Source: Ciona intestinalis (lineage: Eukaryota; Chordata; Ascidiacea; Phlebobranchia; Cionidae). From it: 64,000 nucleotides of DNA. The notes beneath the pieces were generated by a model. The model worked only from the letters and a program-made list of their open reading frames with translations, was not told the DNA's origin and made no database searches. Location of the stretch: contig NC_020179.2 in the NCBI RefSeq assembly GCF_000224145.3, positions 4,063,417 to 4,127,416 on the forward strand. Direction: 5' to 3'. A program made the translations under genes and the position numbers. Below, one piece after another: positions 52,501-62,572 of the stretch (positions within the stretch are counted from its first letter, which is position 1; every line of letters starts with the position of its first letter).

Positions 52501-54719
52501 CAACCAGAACTCTTGTCAGATTCAAGCAACAGCAAAGTGGGTGCAAAGTGATGGCTGTCCTGCAACTTCCAAGTATTTGAGGGTCTGGTACGTTTGTAAA
52601 CCAGGTATGTTTGGTTATACATTATGTGGTATCAGCCCCCTTCCAAAATGTACAACAAGTTTGTGGGTTATATCTTTATAAATGGAAACTTGCATCATTT
52701 ATCCATAGTTGCCACTCCAATGCCTACAGTTATGTTCCTAAAGCTATTATATTGTGTGGATATGCAGACTTGACTTTTTGATAGTTTGGTCATTTATACC
52801 CTCGTGGGTGGGAACGTAAGTGGCTTATCCTTGGTTGCCACTCCCATGCTCACAGTTAAGTTGCTAAAGCTATTATATTGTGTGGATATGCGACCTTGAC
52901 TTTTGGTTAGTTTGGACATTTATATCCTCGTGGGTGGGAACTTGAGGGACTTATCCATGGTTGTCACTCCCATGCCAACAGTCGAGTTGCTGAAAGCTAT
53001 TGCAGTGTGTGAATAAGCAGACATGACTTTTGGTTGGTTTGGTCATTTATATCCTTGTGGGTGGGAACTTGAGGGACTTATTTATGGTTGCCACTCACAT
53101 GCCAACAGTCGAGTTGCTGAAGCTATTGCAGTGTGTGGATAAGCAGAAATGACTTGACTTTGGTTTATATATACTTGAAAAAACTATAGTAATTAAATTT
53201 TGCACTGTGTTATTTTATGGTTAATATATATGTTATACACAATGTTATTCCAAAAACTTATAAAACCAAATTGCTACTTAATTCTAACTGTGTTGTCTTT
53301 TGTTTATTCGTAATATCCAGCCCATTAAAACACATAAAAACTTATACATTCTGTCAGATAAGATAACACGTCGCCGCAGAGCAGCTGAAGCACCGCGTAA
53401 AAAGCATCTAAAGCTCATAAAGCCGGAGGATCCATTAAAAAAAGACACTACTGACGTAACAACAGGAGCAGGTAAACACATCATAAAAGTATAATTTAAT
53501 ACCACACTTAAGTCTACAACGTGGCCTTTTAGACTTACAGACAACCAATAAAAATTTACTGCTTTCTAAATGAACCGGCTAGCATAGCATAAAAACAGAG
53601 ATGTTTACGTAAAAACAATTTAAACAAGTTGCTCTCATTTTTAATTTAGACATATCTTATATATACACATATATTCTGACAAAACATTACATTTTTTAGC
53701 GGCACTTGAGCCCCCAGACATCTATAAGCAACCAGTGTATATATACAGGTAAAAACATGATGTTATATAATGATATGTTTTATGTATAAAACTGTTAAAT
53801 CTACCACTACCTCCAGAGGCACCAATTATTCCTCCCAGAAGAAGTCGCACAACATTATTTGTGATTGAAATAGGTGGATTTGGTAGTCCAGTAACTAGAA
53901 CCACCCTTTTTTGTTGTTTATTTCCCCCAAAATAATAGAATATAAAAAAATAACATATAAAATATATTTGTATCCCAGGCACTTACCCCTTCATGCTACA
54001 TTTGATGAATTTGTCGCATACTTGATTGATCCAGCTAACAAAGATGTAACATCAGACAACATTTACCATGGGAAAGAAACATTAAAATCAACAAGTGTGC
54101 GTCATTGGCAGTCCTTCCTAACCTTATGTCATCCCTGTCACATAAAATATGATGTCATTGCACATATGGATACAATCGCAGAAGATTCAAGGTAAGCACA
54201 AAAAGATAAGGAAACGCAGCTTATTTCCGTAATTAGGTATAATGGTTTATTATAAAAAGATAGATAAATATCTCCAGATGTCCGGAATAAGGAAACAGTA
54301 ATAATATTACTCGACAATGAGCATGAGGTGTATGATTACGCTATTTGTGTCTGGTATATAAGAAGACACCCATGTTATAAAGGCAGTGACCATAGGGCGT
54401 ACAAATACATAACATAACTACCTAATGAGCACAAGGTATATAAATATTTAATTTACATTGATAACTGTCTAAACTAACATCATCATACAGATACATACTG
54501 AAACGAATTGGGGCTCCAGAAGACTTGGAGTATCCTAAAGGTTATCATTCAACTGGTGCCAGTGGTACAAGTATTCACTCCATGAGCCAACATTTTTCAC
54601 AACTGTCGCTGAATGCGATTCAACAACTTTATAAACTTTACAAACCAGACTTCGACCTATTTGGTTTTCCAGAACCGAACGAGGTTAAATTGGTTAACGA
54701 GTTTTTAAAGAATAGGTGA
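46537..54719 (+). CDS. Carbohydrate sulfotransferase with two inserted SUEL-type lectin domains
   Basis: Eleven exons: 46537-46882, 48447-48631, 49223-49460, 50035-50128, 50506-50690, 51964-52084, 52423-52604, 53358-53471, 53700-53748, 53979-54191, 54491-54719. Every junction is GT-AG with matching phase; they join to 651 aa. Residues 14-36 are a type II signal anchor. The 5'-phosphosulfate loop (IPKSGCTNWKK) is at 150-160 and the 3'-phosphate loop (VRQPFERLVSAYADK) at 209-223. Residues 257-349 and 350-450 are two SUEL/rhamnose-binding-type lectin domains (YGR at 281-283 and 382-384; KYL at 440-442; many paired Cys). The sulfotransferase resumes with FDEFVAYLIDP (513-523), LCHPCHIKYDVI (554-565) and YKLYKPDFDLFGFPEP. 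The closest known families are CHST8-14. It should act in the Golgi lumen with PAPS as donor; the acceptor is unknown. The start follows an in-frame TAA. Confidence 0.88.
47392..47522. repeat. Dispersed ~60-bp unit repeat, two units
   Basis: In intron 1 of the sulfotransferase-lectin gene. Blocks CACACCATGTGTGTCTGGTG, TATAAGAAGACACCCATGTT and ATAACTCGACAGTGAGCATG occur in order. Confidence 0.8.
47968..48165. mobile_element. MITE copy, both ends intact
   Basis: It begins TATAGTAGGGTGGGGGAAGA and ends TCCCATCTTCTCCCACTCTA then CTTTA. It lies in intron 1 of the sulfotransferase-lectin gene, 280 bp before exon 2. Confidence 0.85.
48281..48433. mobile_element. Diverged MITE copy abutting exon 2 of the sulfotransferase gene
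   Basis: The left end TTGCGGGGTAAGGAATATC and right end CCCATATTACCCCAAACC are decayed, but the block CACAATTAACAACGGTTATA is clear. It ends about 13 bp before the splice acceptor CTTTACAG at 48439-48446. Confidence 0.65.
48840..48945 (+). mobile_element. SINE tail fragment
   Basis: CGTGTTATAACGACTGTCGT, GCAAGTATTTATTCATTCAT and further ATTC repeats match the 3' end of the SINE family. The tRNA-like head is missing. Confidence 0.65.
50035..50690 (+). other. Lectin module 1 of the fusion gene (two exons, phase 1 to phase 1)
   Basis: Exons 50035-50128 and 50506-50690 encode one full SUEL-type domain: NQAHLECSSPGDVINIVSAS then YGRWDNVTC, later ICNGKKLCQV and SYLTINYQC. The outer introns are both phase 1 and the inner one is phase 2, so the module can be gained or lost without changing the frame. 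The second family motif (KYL) reads SYL here. Confidence 0.85.
51964..52604 (+). other. Lectin module 2 of the fusion gene (two exons, phase 1 to phase 1)
   Basis: Exons 51964-52084 and 52423-52604 encode the second domain: VVTVCQPEIRTIQCQPNYSI, ILSALYGR, ACNNQNSCQIQA and SKYLRVWYVC. The phase pattern (1, 2, 1) is the same as in module 1. A possible small extra exon at about 51854-51899, also phase 1 to 1, could add some 15 residues between the modules; its donor (GTAGTT) is weak. Confidence 0.85.
52125..52350. repeat. Dispersed ~60-bp unit repeat, about 3.5 units
   Basis: This array fills much of the intron inside lectin module 2. Blocks TTCATACACCTTATGCTCAC, ATCAAGTTATAACATGGGTG and TCTTCTTATACACCAGACAC repeat. 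Confidence 0.8.
52700..53165. repeat. Tandem ~120-bp repeat, four units
   Basis: Shared blocks are ATGGTTGCCACTCCCATGC or close, ACAGTCGAGTTGCTGAAGC, TGTGTGGATA and TCATTTATATCCTCGTGGGT then GGGAAC. It lies in the intron after lectin module 2 and is not related to the lectin exons. Confidence 0.8.
54303..54450. repeat. Dispersed ~60-bp unit repeat, two diverged units
   Basis: In the last intron of the sulfotransferase-lectin gene: ACTCGACAATGAGCATGAGG, TGTATGATTACGCTATTTGT, GTCTGGTATATAAGAAGACA. The second unit is strongly decayed. Confidence 0.65.
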
Positions 54720-54994
54720 CATAACATGCAAGTATTACAGTAGGTACTTTATGGCTACAGCTCCATCTACTTTTTCTCTTTATTTATAACTAGTTGCTTT
54801 AAGTGTTTTTAACAGCAGCTAAGGTTTATTTAATGGTTTCTACATATAAAAAATGAGAAAACGAAAACATATTACTTAAAGCTGTTACTGTAAAATATTT
54901 ACCAAGATTTACATGGTAGTATTAGCACAATAGGCATGCAGCTAGAGATTGTAATTTAAAATGCTTGAGGTAAGACTGCCGTATTTGTATTCAG

Positions 54995-55276
54995 CGACTG
55001 GGGTTATATGGTACTGGTTACGACTGGGGTTATATGGTACTGGTTACGACTGGGGTTATATGGTACTGGTTACGACTGGGGTTATATGGTACTGGTTACG
55101 ACTGGGGTTATATGGTACTGGTTACGACTGGGGTTATATGGTACTGGTTACGACTGGGGTTATATGGTACTGGTTACGACTGGGGTTATATGGTACTGGT
55201 TACGACTGGGGTTATATGGTACTGGTTACGACTGGGGTTATATGGTACTGGTTACGACTGGGGTTATATGGTACTA
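54995..55276. repeat. 26-bp minisatellite, nearly 11 perfect units
   Basis: The unit CGACTGGGGTTATATGGTAC followed by TGGTTA is repeated without a change visible by eye. Because 26 is not a multiple of 3, the same peptide pattern appears in all three forward frames. Perfect identity points to recent expansion; copy number is likely to vary between individuals. Confidence 0.95.
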
Positions 55277-56275
55277 TAAGTAGAAGGCTTAGGTTTCTTA
55301 CAGGGCTCGTTATGGAAGACCAGAGTTTCTGGAACTAAGATAACCCAGATAACAAAAGTTATTATAATCTGGGTTAAAATGTCTGTAACCACCAGAACAC
55401 ATTCCAATAAACTTTAATTATTTTTTCGAGCTGGAATGGCAATCTAATAAATCTTCGCTTAAATCCAGCCCTTGCTTATACACCTTGTTCAGCTACCTTG
55501 AGGTTTTATTTATTTATTTCTAAGGATTTACTTTAAACTTATATTATTTTTGTGTTTTTATGAAAATTTCCCCATTTTGTGCAATTTGCCAATGTAGTAT
55601 GTGCACCATAGTACTTTCTTACCATAAGACAGTACTATGTGTAGTAACTACAGATACTGTAAAATGTAATGCGCTTTTACGTTTGGCTTCTCAGTATAGC
55701 AACGCCTCCTCCTAACAGTTACATGCCACGCAGTTAGTACAAGGCCTATACATCTACATTGTTTGGTCTAAAACATGGCCAGACTTGTTTTTATTAACTG
55801 CTTTAAAGTTTGACAAACTGTGTGACAAAATCGCCAAGTCATCCGTGTTATAAACCTCACTAAAAATAAAATATGATAGGGCTCTAATGCTTGTATTTTG
55901 CGTATAGGTAGCTAAGAAAGCCACTGCAGTATTTATTCTGTTGTTATTTTCTGATATTATGCAGAATAAAACAAAATTGCAAACGTTCTATGTGTTTTGA
56001 TGAAATTCTAACTGCGCATTGTCTATGGACAATTCCTATTGTTTCCGTTTTTTAAATTTCCCGCGCATCCATAAACAACCTATTCATTTTCATACATTTC
56101 TCCGGTGCTGAAACACTTTAAAAATTTAAGACAGCCGAACTGCCGTTTTTATTTTAACTTTTTGTGCACTATCAGCGGCTTAGCTTATAACTGCTGGAGT
56201 ACTATCCTCAGATGCATTAAATTAAGCAGTTAGATATGTTTTTACACGCAGGATGAACCAATAAATAAATAAACG

Positions 56276-56453
56276 TGTAGTAGGGTGGGGGGAGATGGGA
56301 CACCTTTAGCACATAATATCCACAATTAACAACCGTGCATGGGAGTTGTGAGGATACAGTTAAATAATTCTTTGAATGTTTTTTGCTTACTACCAAATTG
56401 GAAGAGAAAATAGAAATAACAGGTATCCCATCTCCCCCACCCTATACTATATA
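56276..56453. mobile_element. MITE copy, both ends intact
   Basis: It begins TAGTAGGGTGGGGGGAGATG and ends CCCATCTCCCCCACCCTATA. It has TA at both ends and the internal block CACAATTAACAACCG. One of the best preserved copies. Confidence 0.85.
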
Positions 56454-56917
56454 TATCCTCGGGTGGAGGGCGACAACATTCCCTATAACATGGTTACCGT
56501 ATTTTATATACGCTCGCTTACGAGTTACAATACTGGTCCTGCACGTTTATAGTGTTGTTCCTTCAGCTATAAGGTATAATTGCATTGTTCCGGTAGTGCG
56601 TAACACCCTAACTTAATATACTTCCAACACATTGTTATAAATCAAAGACACAGTGTCTTGTACAACTATAATATTACTTTATATACACAATTAGTATCTA
56701 TGCACAACGGACATCAGTATTTACAGGGTCGCATAGTAGGGTAGGACTGGTATATACTGTGTAGAATAAAATATCTCGTATTTCCTACCATGGTGCTTTC
56801 AAAACAAAGCTTTGAAAGTCTTGGTTATACGGTTATAAAAATCTGTTTTCTTTGTTTACCACCAAATAGCACCATAAAAGAAAATGTCATTTTCGTTCAC
56901 TAGTTAGAAATAAAGTC

Positions 56918-59900
56918 TTATCCCAGAAGTTGTATGGTATTATCTTTTTTCAGCTGAATGTATATCAACAGGAAAGCCTTAAGCAACTTGTTGTTCGATG
57001 GTGTATCTTCGCTTTCCATCAATAAAAACAGTGGAAGGTAAAAACTCGAACGTATAGTGGCTGTGAAAGAACAGATTAGTAATCGATTGTAAAATTGATC
57101 AGTTACCAATTAACATGAAAACTAAACATACAGGTTTAGTTGAATGAATGGATGAATGTAACTTGCTTTATCCTCGTGACAGAAAAACTACAGTCGTTAT
57201 AACACTGGTGTTCTGTTTCATACAGCTCGTGTCAGCTTACGAGTTACCACGTATGTAACTTTGGGAACCTGTTATTTTGTGTGGCTGTCAGTTCATACAA
57301 CCCATTTGCGACACCCATTAGTGAACATTGGGTTGGAGCAATTGCCGTTAAGCGTTTTGTCACATACGTCTATAATGGTAAGCGACGAGCCTTAAACCCG
57401 TAACCTATGGGTTAGAGGCAGGCGGGCTAAACAACTGACAGTTATACACTTACATGGTGACGATGAAAGTGGTCGTCTGGTTATTGGGTCGATATTTGGA
57501 TGTTGCTTTCCATAATCCCTTAACAGTAGAAGCGGCAGGAGATTTTTAGATGCACCACCTCCCAAGTTTCTGTTGTTCAAAAGAAGAAACGAGGTAAATG
57601 TGTTAAATCTACCGTTACGTCCAGAGCTACTAATCATTCCGGTTCTTGCCGGATCTCCTATTGTCAGCAACCAAAATCTAGCCATGTCCAAACCCCCAGT
57701 GCTTTCGGACGATCCATTGTTGGCCAAAAGAAGTCGCAAAATATTACTTGTGTTCGATATTGGTGAAATTGGTTGACCAGTAACTGGATCTATCCTTGTT
57801 TGTTGTCCATTACCAGCCATGCTCGGCATAAGAAAAGACAAAATATTATTCATATTCGATCGATCTGGAATTGGTAGACCAGTAACTGGATCTGTCCTTC
57901 TTTGTTGTCCATTTCCACCCATGCTCGACAACAGATTGGAAAGCGTTGCAGGAATTGGTTGACCAGTAACTGGATCTGTCCTTCTTTGTTGTCCATTTCC
58001 ACCCATGCTCGACAACAGATTGGAAAGCGTTGCAGGAATTGGTTCACCAGTAACTGGATCTGTCCTTCTTTGTTGTCCATTTCCACCCATGCTCGACAAA
58101 AGATTGGAAAGCGTTGCAGGAATTGGTTGACCAGTTAAAGGGTTGATGTTTGTTGGTGCTCCAAGGCCACCACCTTTGCTCAATAAAAAATGAGCCAAGA
58201 AATTAATTGAGGAACCGTTGGGGAAGAGAAGAGGGAGAATTCTAGACATAGAACCACATCTTTGTATGACGTTTATTCCAGAATCATCCAAATCTTTGAT
58301 CATTACCAGAAGCAAAAGTTTGGTTGTGTCCACACCTCTGGAGCATTCAGGTGGCTTGTTCTGGTCAAGAAAAAGAAGTGGTAGCATACTGCATATCATT
58401 GGTGTGATCCTTTTTCGGCCGGTCAATGGATCAATTATTGGTTCCTGTTGTCTTCCAAGATCACTTCCGCTCAACAAAAGAAGAGGCAAGAGACTATTTC
58501 TGAATGAACCACCTTCCTAAGCTGTTGTTGGACAAAAGAAGAAGAGGAAGAATGCTGGAGAGTCCACCGCTGCCTCCCAAACCACCAGTTGATCCGGTAC
58601 CAGTTCCAGATCCTCCCAAACCTCCACCCATGGCAAGCAACAAAAGTGTGGTTGTGTCCAAACTGCCGGTGCTTCTAGATGGCCCAGTGTTGCCGAGAGG
58701 AAGAGGTGGCAACAAACTGTTCAAGCTTGATGATGTAGATGGCACTGGTTGACCGGTGACTGGGTCAATTGTTGTTGTTTGTCCTCCAAGACCACCTCCG
58801 CTCATCAAAAGAAGAGGCAAGAGACTGCTGGATGAACCACCTCCTAAGCTGTTGTTGGACAAAAGAAGAAGAGGAAGAATGCTGGAGAGTCCACCGCTGC
58901 CTCCCAAACCACCAGTTGATTCAGTTCCAGATCCTCCCAAACCTCCGCCCATGGTAAGCAACAAAAGTGTGGTTGTGTCCAAACTGCCGGTGCTTCTAGA
59001 TGGCCCAGTGTTTCCGAGAGGAAGAAGTGGCAACAAACTGTTCATGCTTGATGATGTAGATGGCCCTGGTTGACCGGTGACTGGGTCAATTGTTGTTGTT
59101 TGTCCTCCAAGACCACCTCCGCTCATCAAAAGAAGAGGCAAGAGACTGCTGGATGAACCACCTACCTAAGCTGTTGTTGGACAAAAGAAGAAGAGGAAGA
59201 ATGCTGGAGAGTCCACCGCTGCCTCCCAAACCACCAGTTGATTCAGTTCCAGATCCTCCCAAACCTCCGCTCATGGTAAGCAGCAAAAGTGTGGTTGTGT
59301 CCAAACCACCGGTGCTGCTTCCAGATGATCCTTGGTTTCCGAGAGGAAGAAGTGGCAACAAACTGTTCATGCTTGATGATGTAGATGGCCCTAGTTGACC
59401 GGTGACTGGGTCAATTGTTGTTGTTTGTCCTCCAAGACCACCTCCGCTCATCAAAAGAAGAGGCAAGAGACTGCTGGATGAACCACCTACCAAGCTGTTG
59501 TTGGACAAAAGAAGAAGAGGAAGAATGCTGGAGAGTCCACCACTGCCTCCCAAACCACCAGTTGATTCAGTTCCAGATCCTCCCAAACCTCCGCTCATGG
59601 TAAGCAGCAAAAGTGTGGTTGTGTCCAAACCACCGGTGCTGCTTCCAGATGATCCTTGGTTTCCGAGAAGAAGAAGTGGCAACAAACTGTTAATGCTTGA
59701 TGATGTAGATGGCCCTAGTTGACCGGTGACTGGGTCAATTGTTGATCGGGCACCAGTACCAGATCCTCCTAAACCTCTGCTCATGGTAAACAACAAAAGT
59801 GCGGTTGTGTCCAATCCTCCGATGCTGTTTTCAGAAGACCCGAAGTTACCAAAAAGAAGAAGTGGCAACAAGCTTCTTACGCCTGATGATGTAGATGGAA

Positions 59901-62572
59901 TTGGTTGACCAGTGACTGGATTGATGGTTGTTGATTTTTGTTCTTCAAGACCATTAAACAAAACAAGGGAGAAGAGCTTGCTGGATGAAATGTCTGACAT
60001 GTTGCCTTTGCTTGAAAGAAGAAGAGGAAGAATAAGGGAGAGTTCGCTGCTACTTCCTAACTCATTAATTCCTCTGATTGCATCGCCTCCCAAACCACCA
60101 CTCATAACCAGAAGCAAAAATGTTTGTATGTCAATTCTTTTAGTATTTTCGGACGATTGGTTGTTAAACATTAATAGAAGTGGTAACATACGAAACGTCT
60201 CAGTTAAAGATGTCATTAGTCGTCCTGTGGCTGGATCGATGTTTCTACTCGTATCATTTTGGTTCGCTAAAACAGTAGCAAGTATGCTCGTTAAGTTGCG
60301 ATCATGGCTATCATTTTTTAGTAAAAAAAATGGGACAATACTGTTGAGTGCTGTTACGTTTCCATTAGCAGATATATCTAGACCACCGATGATAGCATTT
60401 AAAAATAGATCAGTTATGTCCAAATTTCCAACTAGTGATGTTTCGTTTTGTTGGCTGAACAAAGTGTAAAGAATAAGCGGGTTAGATAAGTAGTTTTTAG
60501 TTTCTTGGGTTGTGACAGGGACTGGCTGTCCGGTGACTGGGTGGACGGTTGTTGATGTTTGTCCTCCTAAACCATCTGGAGCCAAAAGCAACGAGTAGAG
60601 GAGAATGTTGTTGTTGCTGCCGCTGGAAGAGGTTCCTTGGTTTCCAAGAAGAGTATAGAGCAAGAATGGGTTGGAGAGGACGCTGCTACCGGTGCCTGTT
60701 GTTGCCTGTTGTTGTTGGGACATCAAAGCGACGAGAAGAAGAGCGGAGTTATTCGATGTCAGGGATGAATATCCAGATCCACGGAGAGCCAAGATCAAGT
60801 ACAAAAATGGCAGTTGAGTATATGAGGAGGCCGCTGAAATAGTAAAATAGAATTATTCATACAAACTGAAACTTTGGCTGCGCCGTAGTTTGAGCGCTCG
60901 CTGATGCGGATTCGACCTGTCGGTCCAAATGTGCCATTCACTCATTTTCGTCAACCATGCAACAAAGACGTGCTGTTGGTCGGTTAATAAAGCAATTACA
61001 ATACATTGTTTGCTTTAAAAAGTAAGTTCATAGGCTTAAATGCATAGCATGATAATATAGGACAAAATTCGTATATTCCAGAATGAAAAGACAGTACTAC
61101 ACCTACTTAAAGATCGTGCAGCTGGCAGAGCAATGTCGTTCGTGAAGTTGAAGTTAGCTATTCCAACTTGCTCACGGAGATTGAGGCCAATTTCGTCGTA
61201 AGGGGCAAAGAGTTCGTTCAATTCCTCAAGCGCCTCTTGGATAAGCTGCAAAGCTTCTTCTTGTGGCATGGTCTCGAAGATCTTCCGCTGATTCAGGCCA
61301 CATTCTTTGCCTCGAATGTTGGCTTTGCTTAGTATGCTCTCCTGTTCACTAATGCGACCAGTTGTGGCCAAGTAAACTTTTGCGGTATCAACCATGTTGA
61401 TGCAATCGAAGAAAGGACCACAATCAGAAGATCTTAGACAAGCTGTAGAATACAATGAGTTTGGTTATTTGCTCAAAGTTTATCCTCGCTTGGCGGCAAC
61501 GAGAGCCAGTGTTATAACACTGGTGTTTTGTGCCATACACATCGTGCCTGCTAACAAGTTACTAGTTTACGCGCATATATACCTTTTTTGCATGGTCACT
61601 TTTATGCGCGTGCATAACGTCATAAGCGTGTCATCTGCTGTAGGAGGTTGGTTATTACTCGCATTATACGAGTAAAGAAAAGTAAGGTGAAAGTACAGTT
61701 TTACTTTTAAGACCCTAATCTTTTTCGGGTATTAATTTTATAGGTTTTCGTTGGTAATAGCACCATAAAGTATTAAAACTTCTTTTATAAACTAGATTTA
61801 ATAATGTTGCGGTAAAATAAGCTTACTCAATGTTGATACGCGCATACACCAATGACCATGCAAAATAACGCGGTTAGCGAGTTATCATATGACGAGTTAA
61901 TGCGGATCGTTATTCGCATTAACTTTTTACTATGCAAAAAGGGTATTAGTGAATGAATATAGTGAACAGCAGTATCATTTAATTAAGCGTGCAGATGCCG
62001 CTCAAAGAGCCAAGAGTCAGTGTCCTATTCTACAGCATGGCTGACACAATTGGCTTCGTTTTACGCGGGAACTTAGCGCTGCAGAATTGCGCTAAAAATT
62101 TAAGTGGTACCAAAAATTAGTGGTGCGGGAAGTGCTATTAATCAAACGGCGGCGATTTAAAACCTAATAACTGCGTATACTATAGGATATAGGTGATTTT
62201 GAAAGTTGGTTTTATATTTAAAAGACATAGGGCACCAGGAATTTGAAATTAAATTATGTTCTAAAAGCTGGTAACATAAAAACGTAAAGATCATCAAATT
62301 AAATGTAGTTAAACTTAATAGCTGTTTGCCGTTTAAACTTACTATAATGTAGCAACTTCAGTTTAAGTAGCCGACTATAATCACTTACCCGATCCGATTG
62401 GGAGATCGGTTGGGGTTCTTGTCAAGTTGTACATCGAGCTTTCAAGTTGTTGGGAAATCTCAGCCAATTTCATTAAAGCTTCCTCATTCATTTCTTCGGG
62501 TTGACGGGTCCCGATACTGGCACGAACCAGACTCACCCCACATAACACAGCGATAAGCACAATGCCTCTCAT
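56918..62572 (-). CDS. Secreted repetitive Leu/Gly/Ser-rich protein, two frame breaks
   Basis: Exons 62389-62572, 61107-61442, 57454-60833 and 56918-57060. Phases match at all joints if the large exon gains two bases overall, giving about 1350 aa. The start is a signal peptide (MRGIVLIAVLCGVSLVRAS). A non-repetitive region of some 150 residues follows, with three or four cysteines (ACLRSSDCGPFFDC). The rest consists of repeats built from SLLPLLLL or ILPLLLLSNNS, GGLGGSG runs and a box of the form IDPVTGQPxP. One period is about 105-109 aa (DNA units of ~315-327 bp at 58749-59740). A second is exactly 28 aa (84 bp, near 57870-58140). The frame breaks near 59160 and 58515 each add one base within a repeat. 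I do not recognise the family; a structural, mucus or tunic matrix role is only a guess. Confidence 0.7.
57128..57430 (-). mobile_element. tRNA-derived SINE filling the last intron of the repetitive gene
   Basis: Minus-strand copy, head near 57430 (GCCTCTAACCCATAGGTTAC on the minus strand) and tail near 57130 with GAATGAATGGATGAATG on the plus strand. The intron is 393 bp, and about 300 bp of it is this element. Confidence 0.8.
57870..58140 (-). repeat. 84-bp coding repeat, three near-identical units
   Basis: The unit encodes 28 residues containing TDPVTGQPIPATLSNLLSSM. The DNA is almost identical from unit to unit, so it expanded recently, after the longer repeats in the same exon. Confidence 0.85.
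58745..59745 (-). repeat. ~320-bp coding repeat, three to four units
   Basis: Units start at the DNA for the IDPVTGQ box near 58756, 59073, 59402 and 59726. Identity is very high by eye, with differences mainly at Gly/Ser codons. Repeats this similar are prone to unequal exchange and to misassembly. Confidence 0.85.
61455..61595 (-). mobile_element. SINE tail fragment in intron 1 of the repetitive gene
   Basis: TTTATCCTCGCTTGGCGGCA, CAGTGTTATAACACTGGTGT and GTGCCTGCTAACAAGTTACT match the tail of the SINE in minus orientation. The head is absent. It lies directly upstream of exon 2. Confidence 0.65.

Larger units (their letters stand above)
54720..56917. other. Intergenic between convergent genes
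   Basis: It holds the 26-bp minisatellite (54995-55276) and a MITE (56276-56453) in AT-rich DNA. The long plus-strand frames over the minisatellite are a product of the repeat, not a gene. Confidence 0.55.

Noticed and set aside
49461-53357. A separate lectin gene nested in an intron of the sulfotransferase
   Set aside because: The lectin exons have no start codon, signal peptide or stop of their own, and their outer phases fit the sulfotransferase exons exactly on both sides. A single fused gene is simpler, though only cDNA can prove it.
53300-53357. Start of the linker exon at 53321 after TATCCAG
   Set aside because: Joined to the preceding lectin exon, this site puts a TAA in frame almost at once. 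The acceptor TTCTGTCAG ending at 53357 gives the right phase and an open frame.
54961-55338. Long plus-strand frames of Trp/Tyr/Gly-rich repeats
   Set aside because: They are the 26-bp minisatellite read in three frames. The same peptide appears in each frame because 26 is not a multiple of 3. No exon borders or conservation argue for coding.
58500-60470. Pro/Lys-rich plus-strand frames opposite the repetitive gene
   Set aside because: They are complements of the Gly/Leu repeats on the minus strand. The minus strand has the signal peptide, matching splice phases and a sensible start.
56918-62572. Plakin repeats, because of the IDPVTG box
   Set aside because: Plakin repeats need a further 30-residue helical pattern (LSVxEAxxxGLID) which is absent; only the six-residue string is shared.
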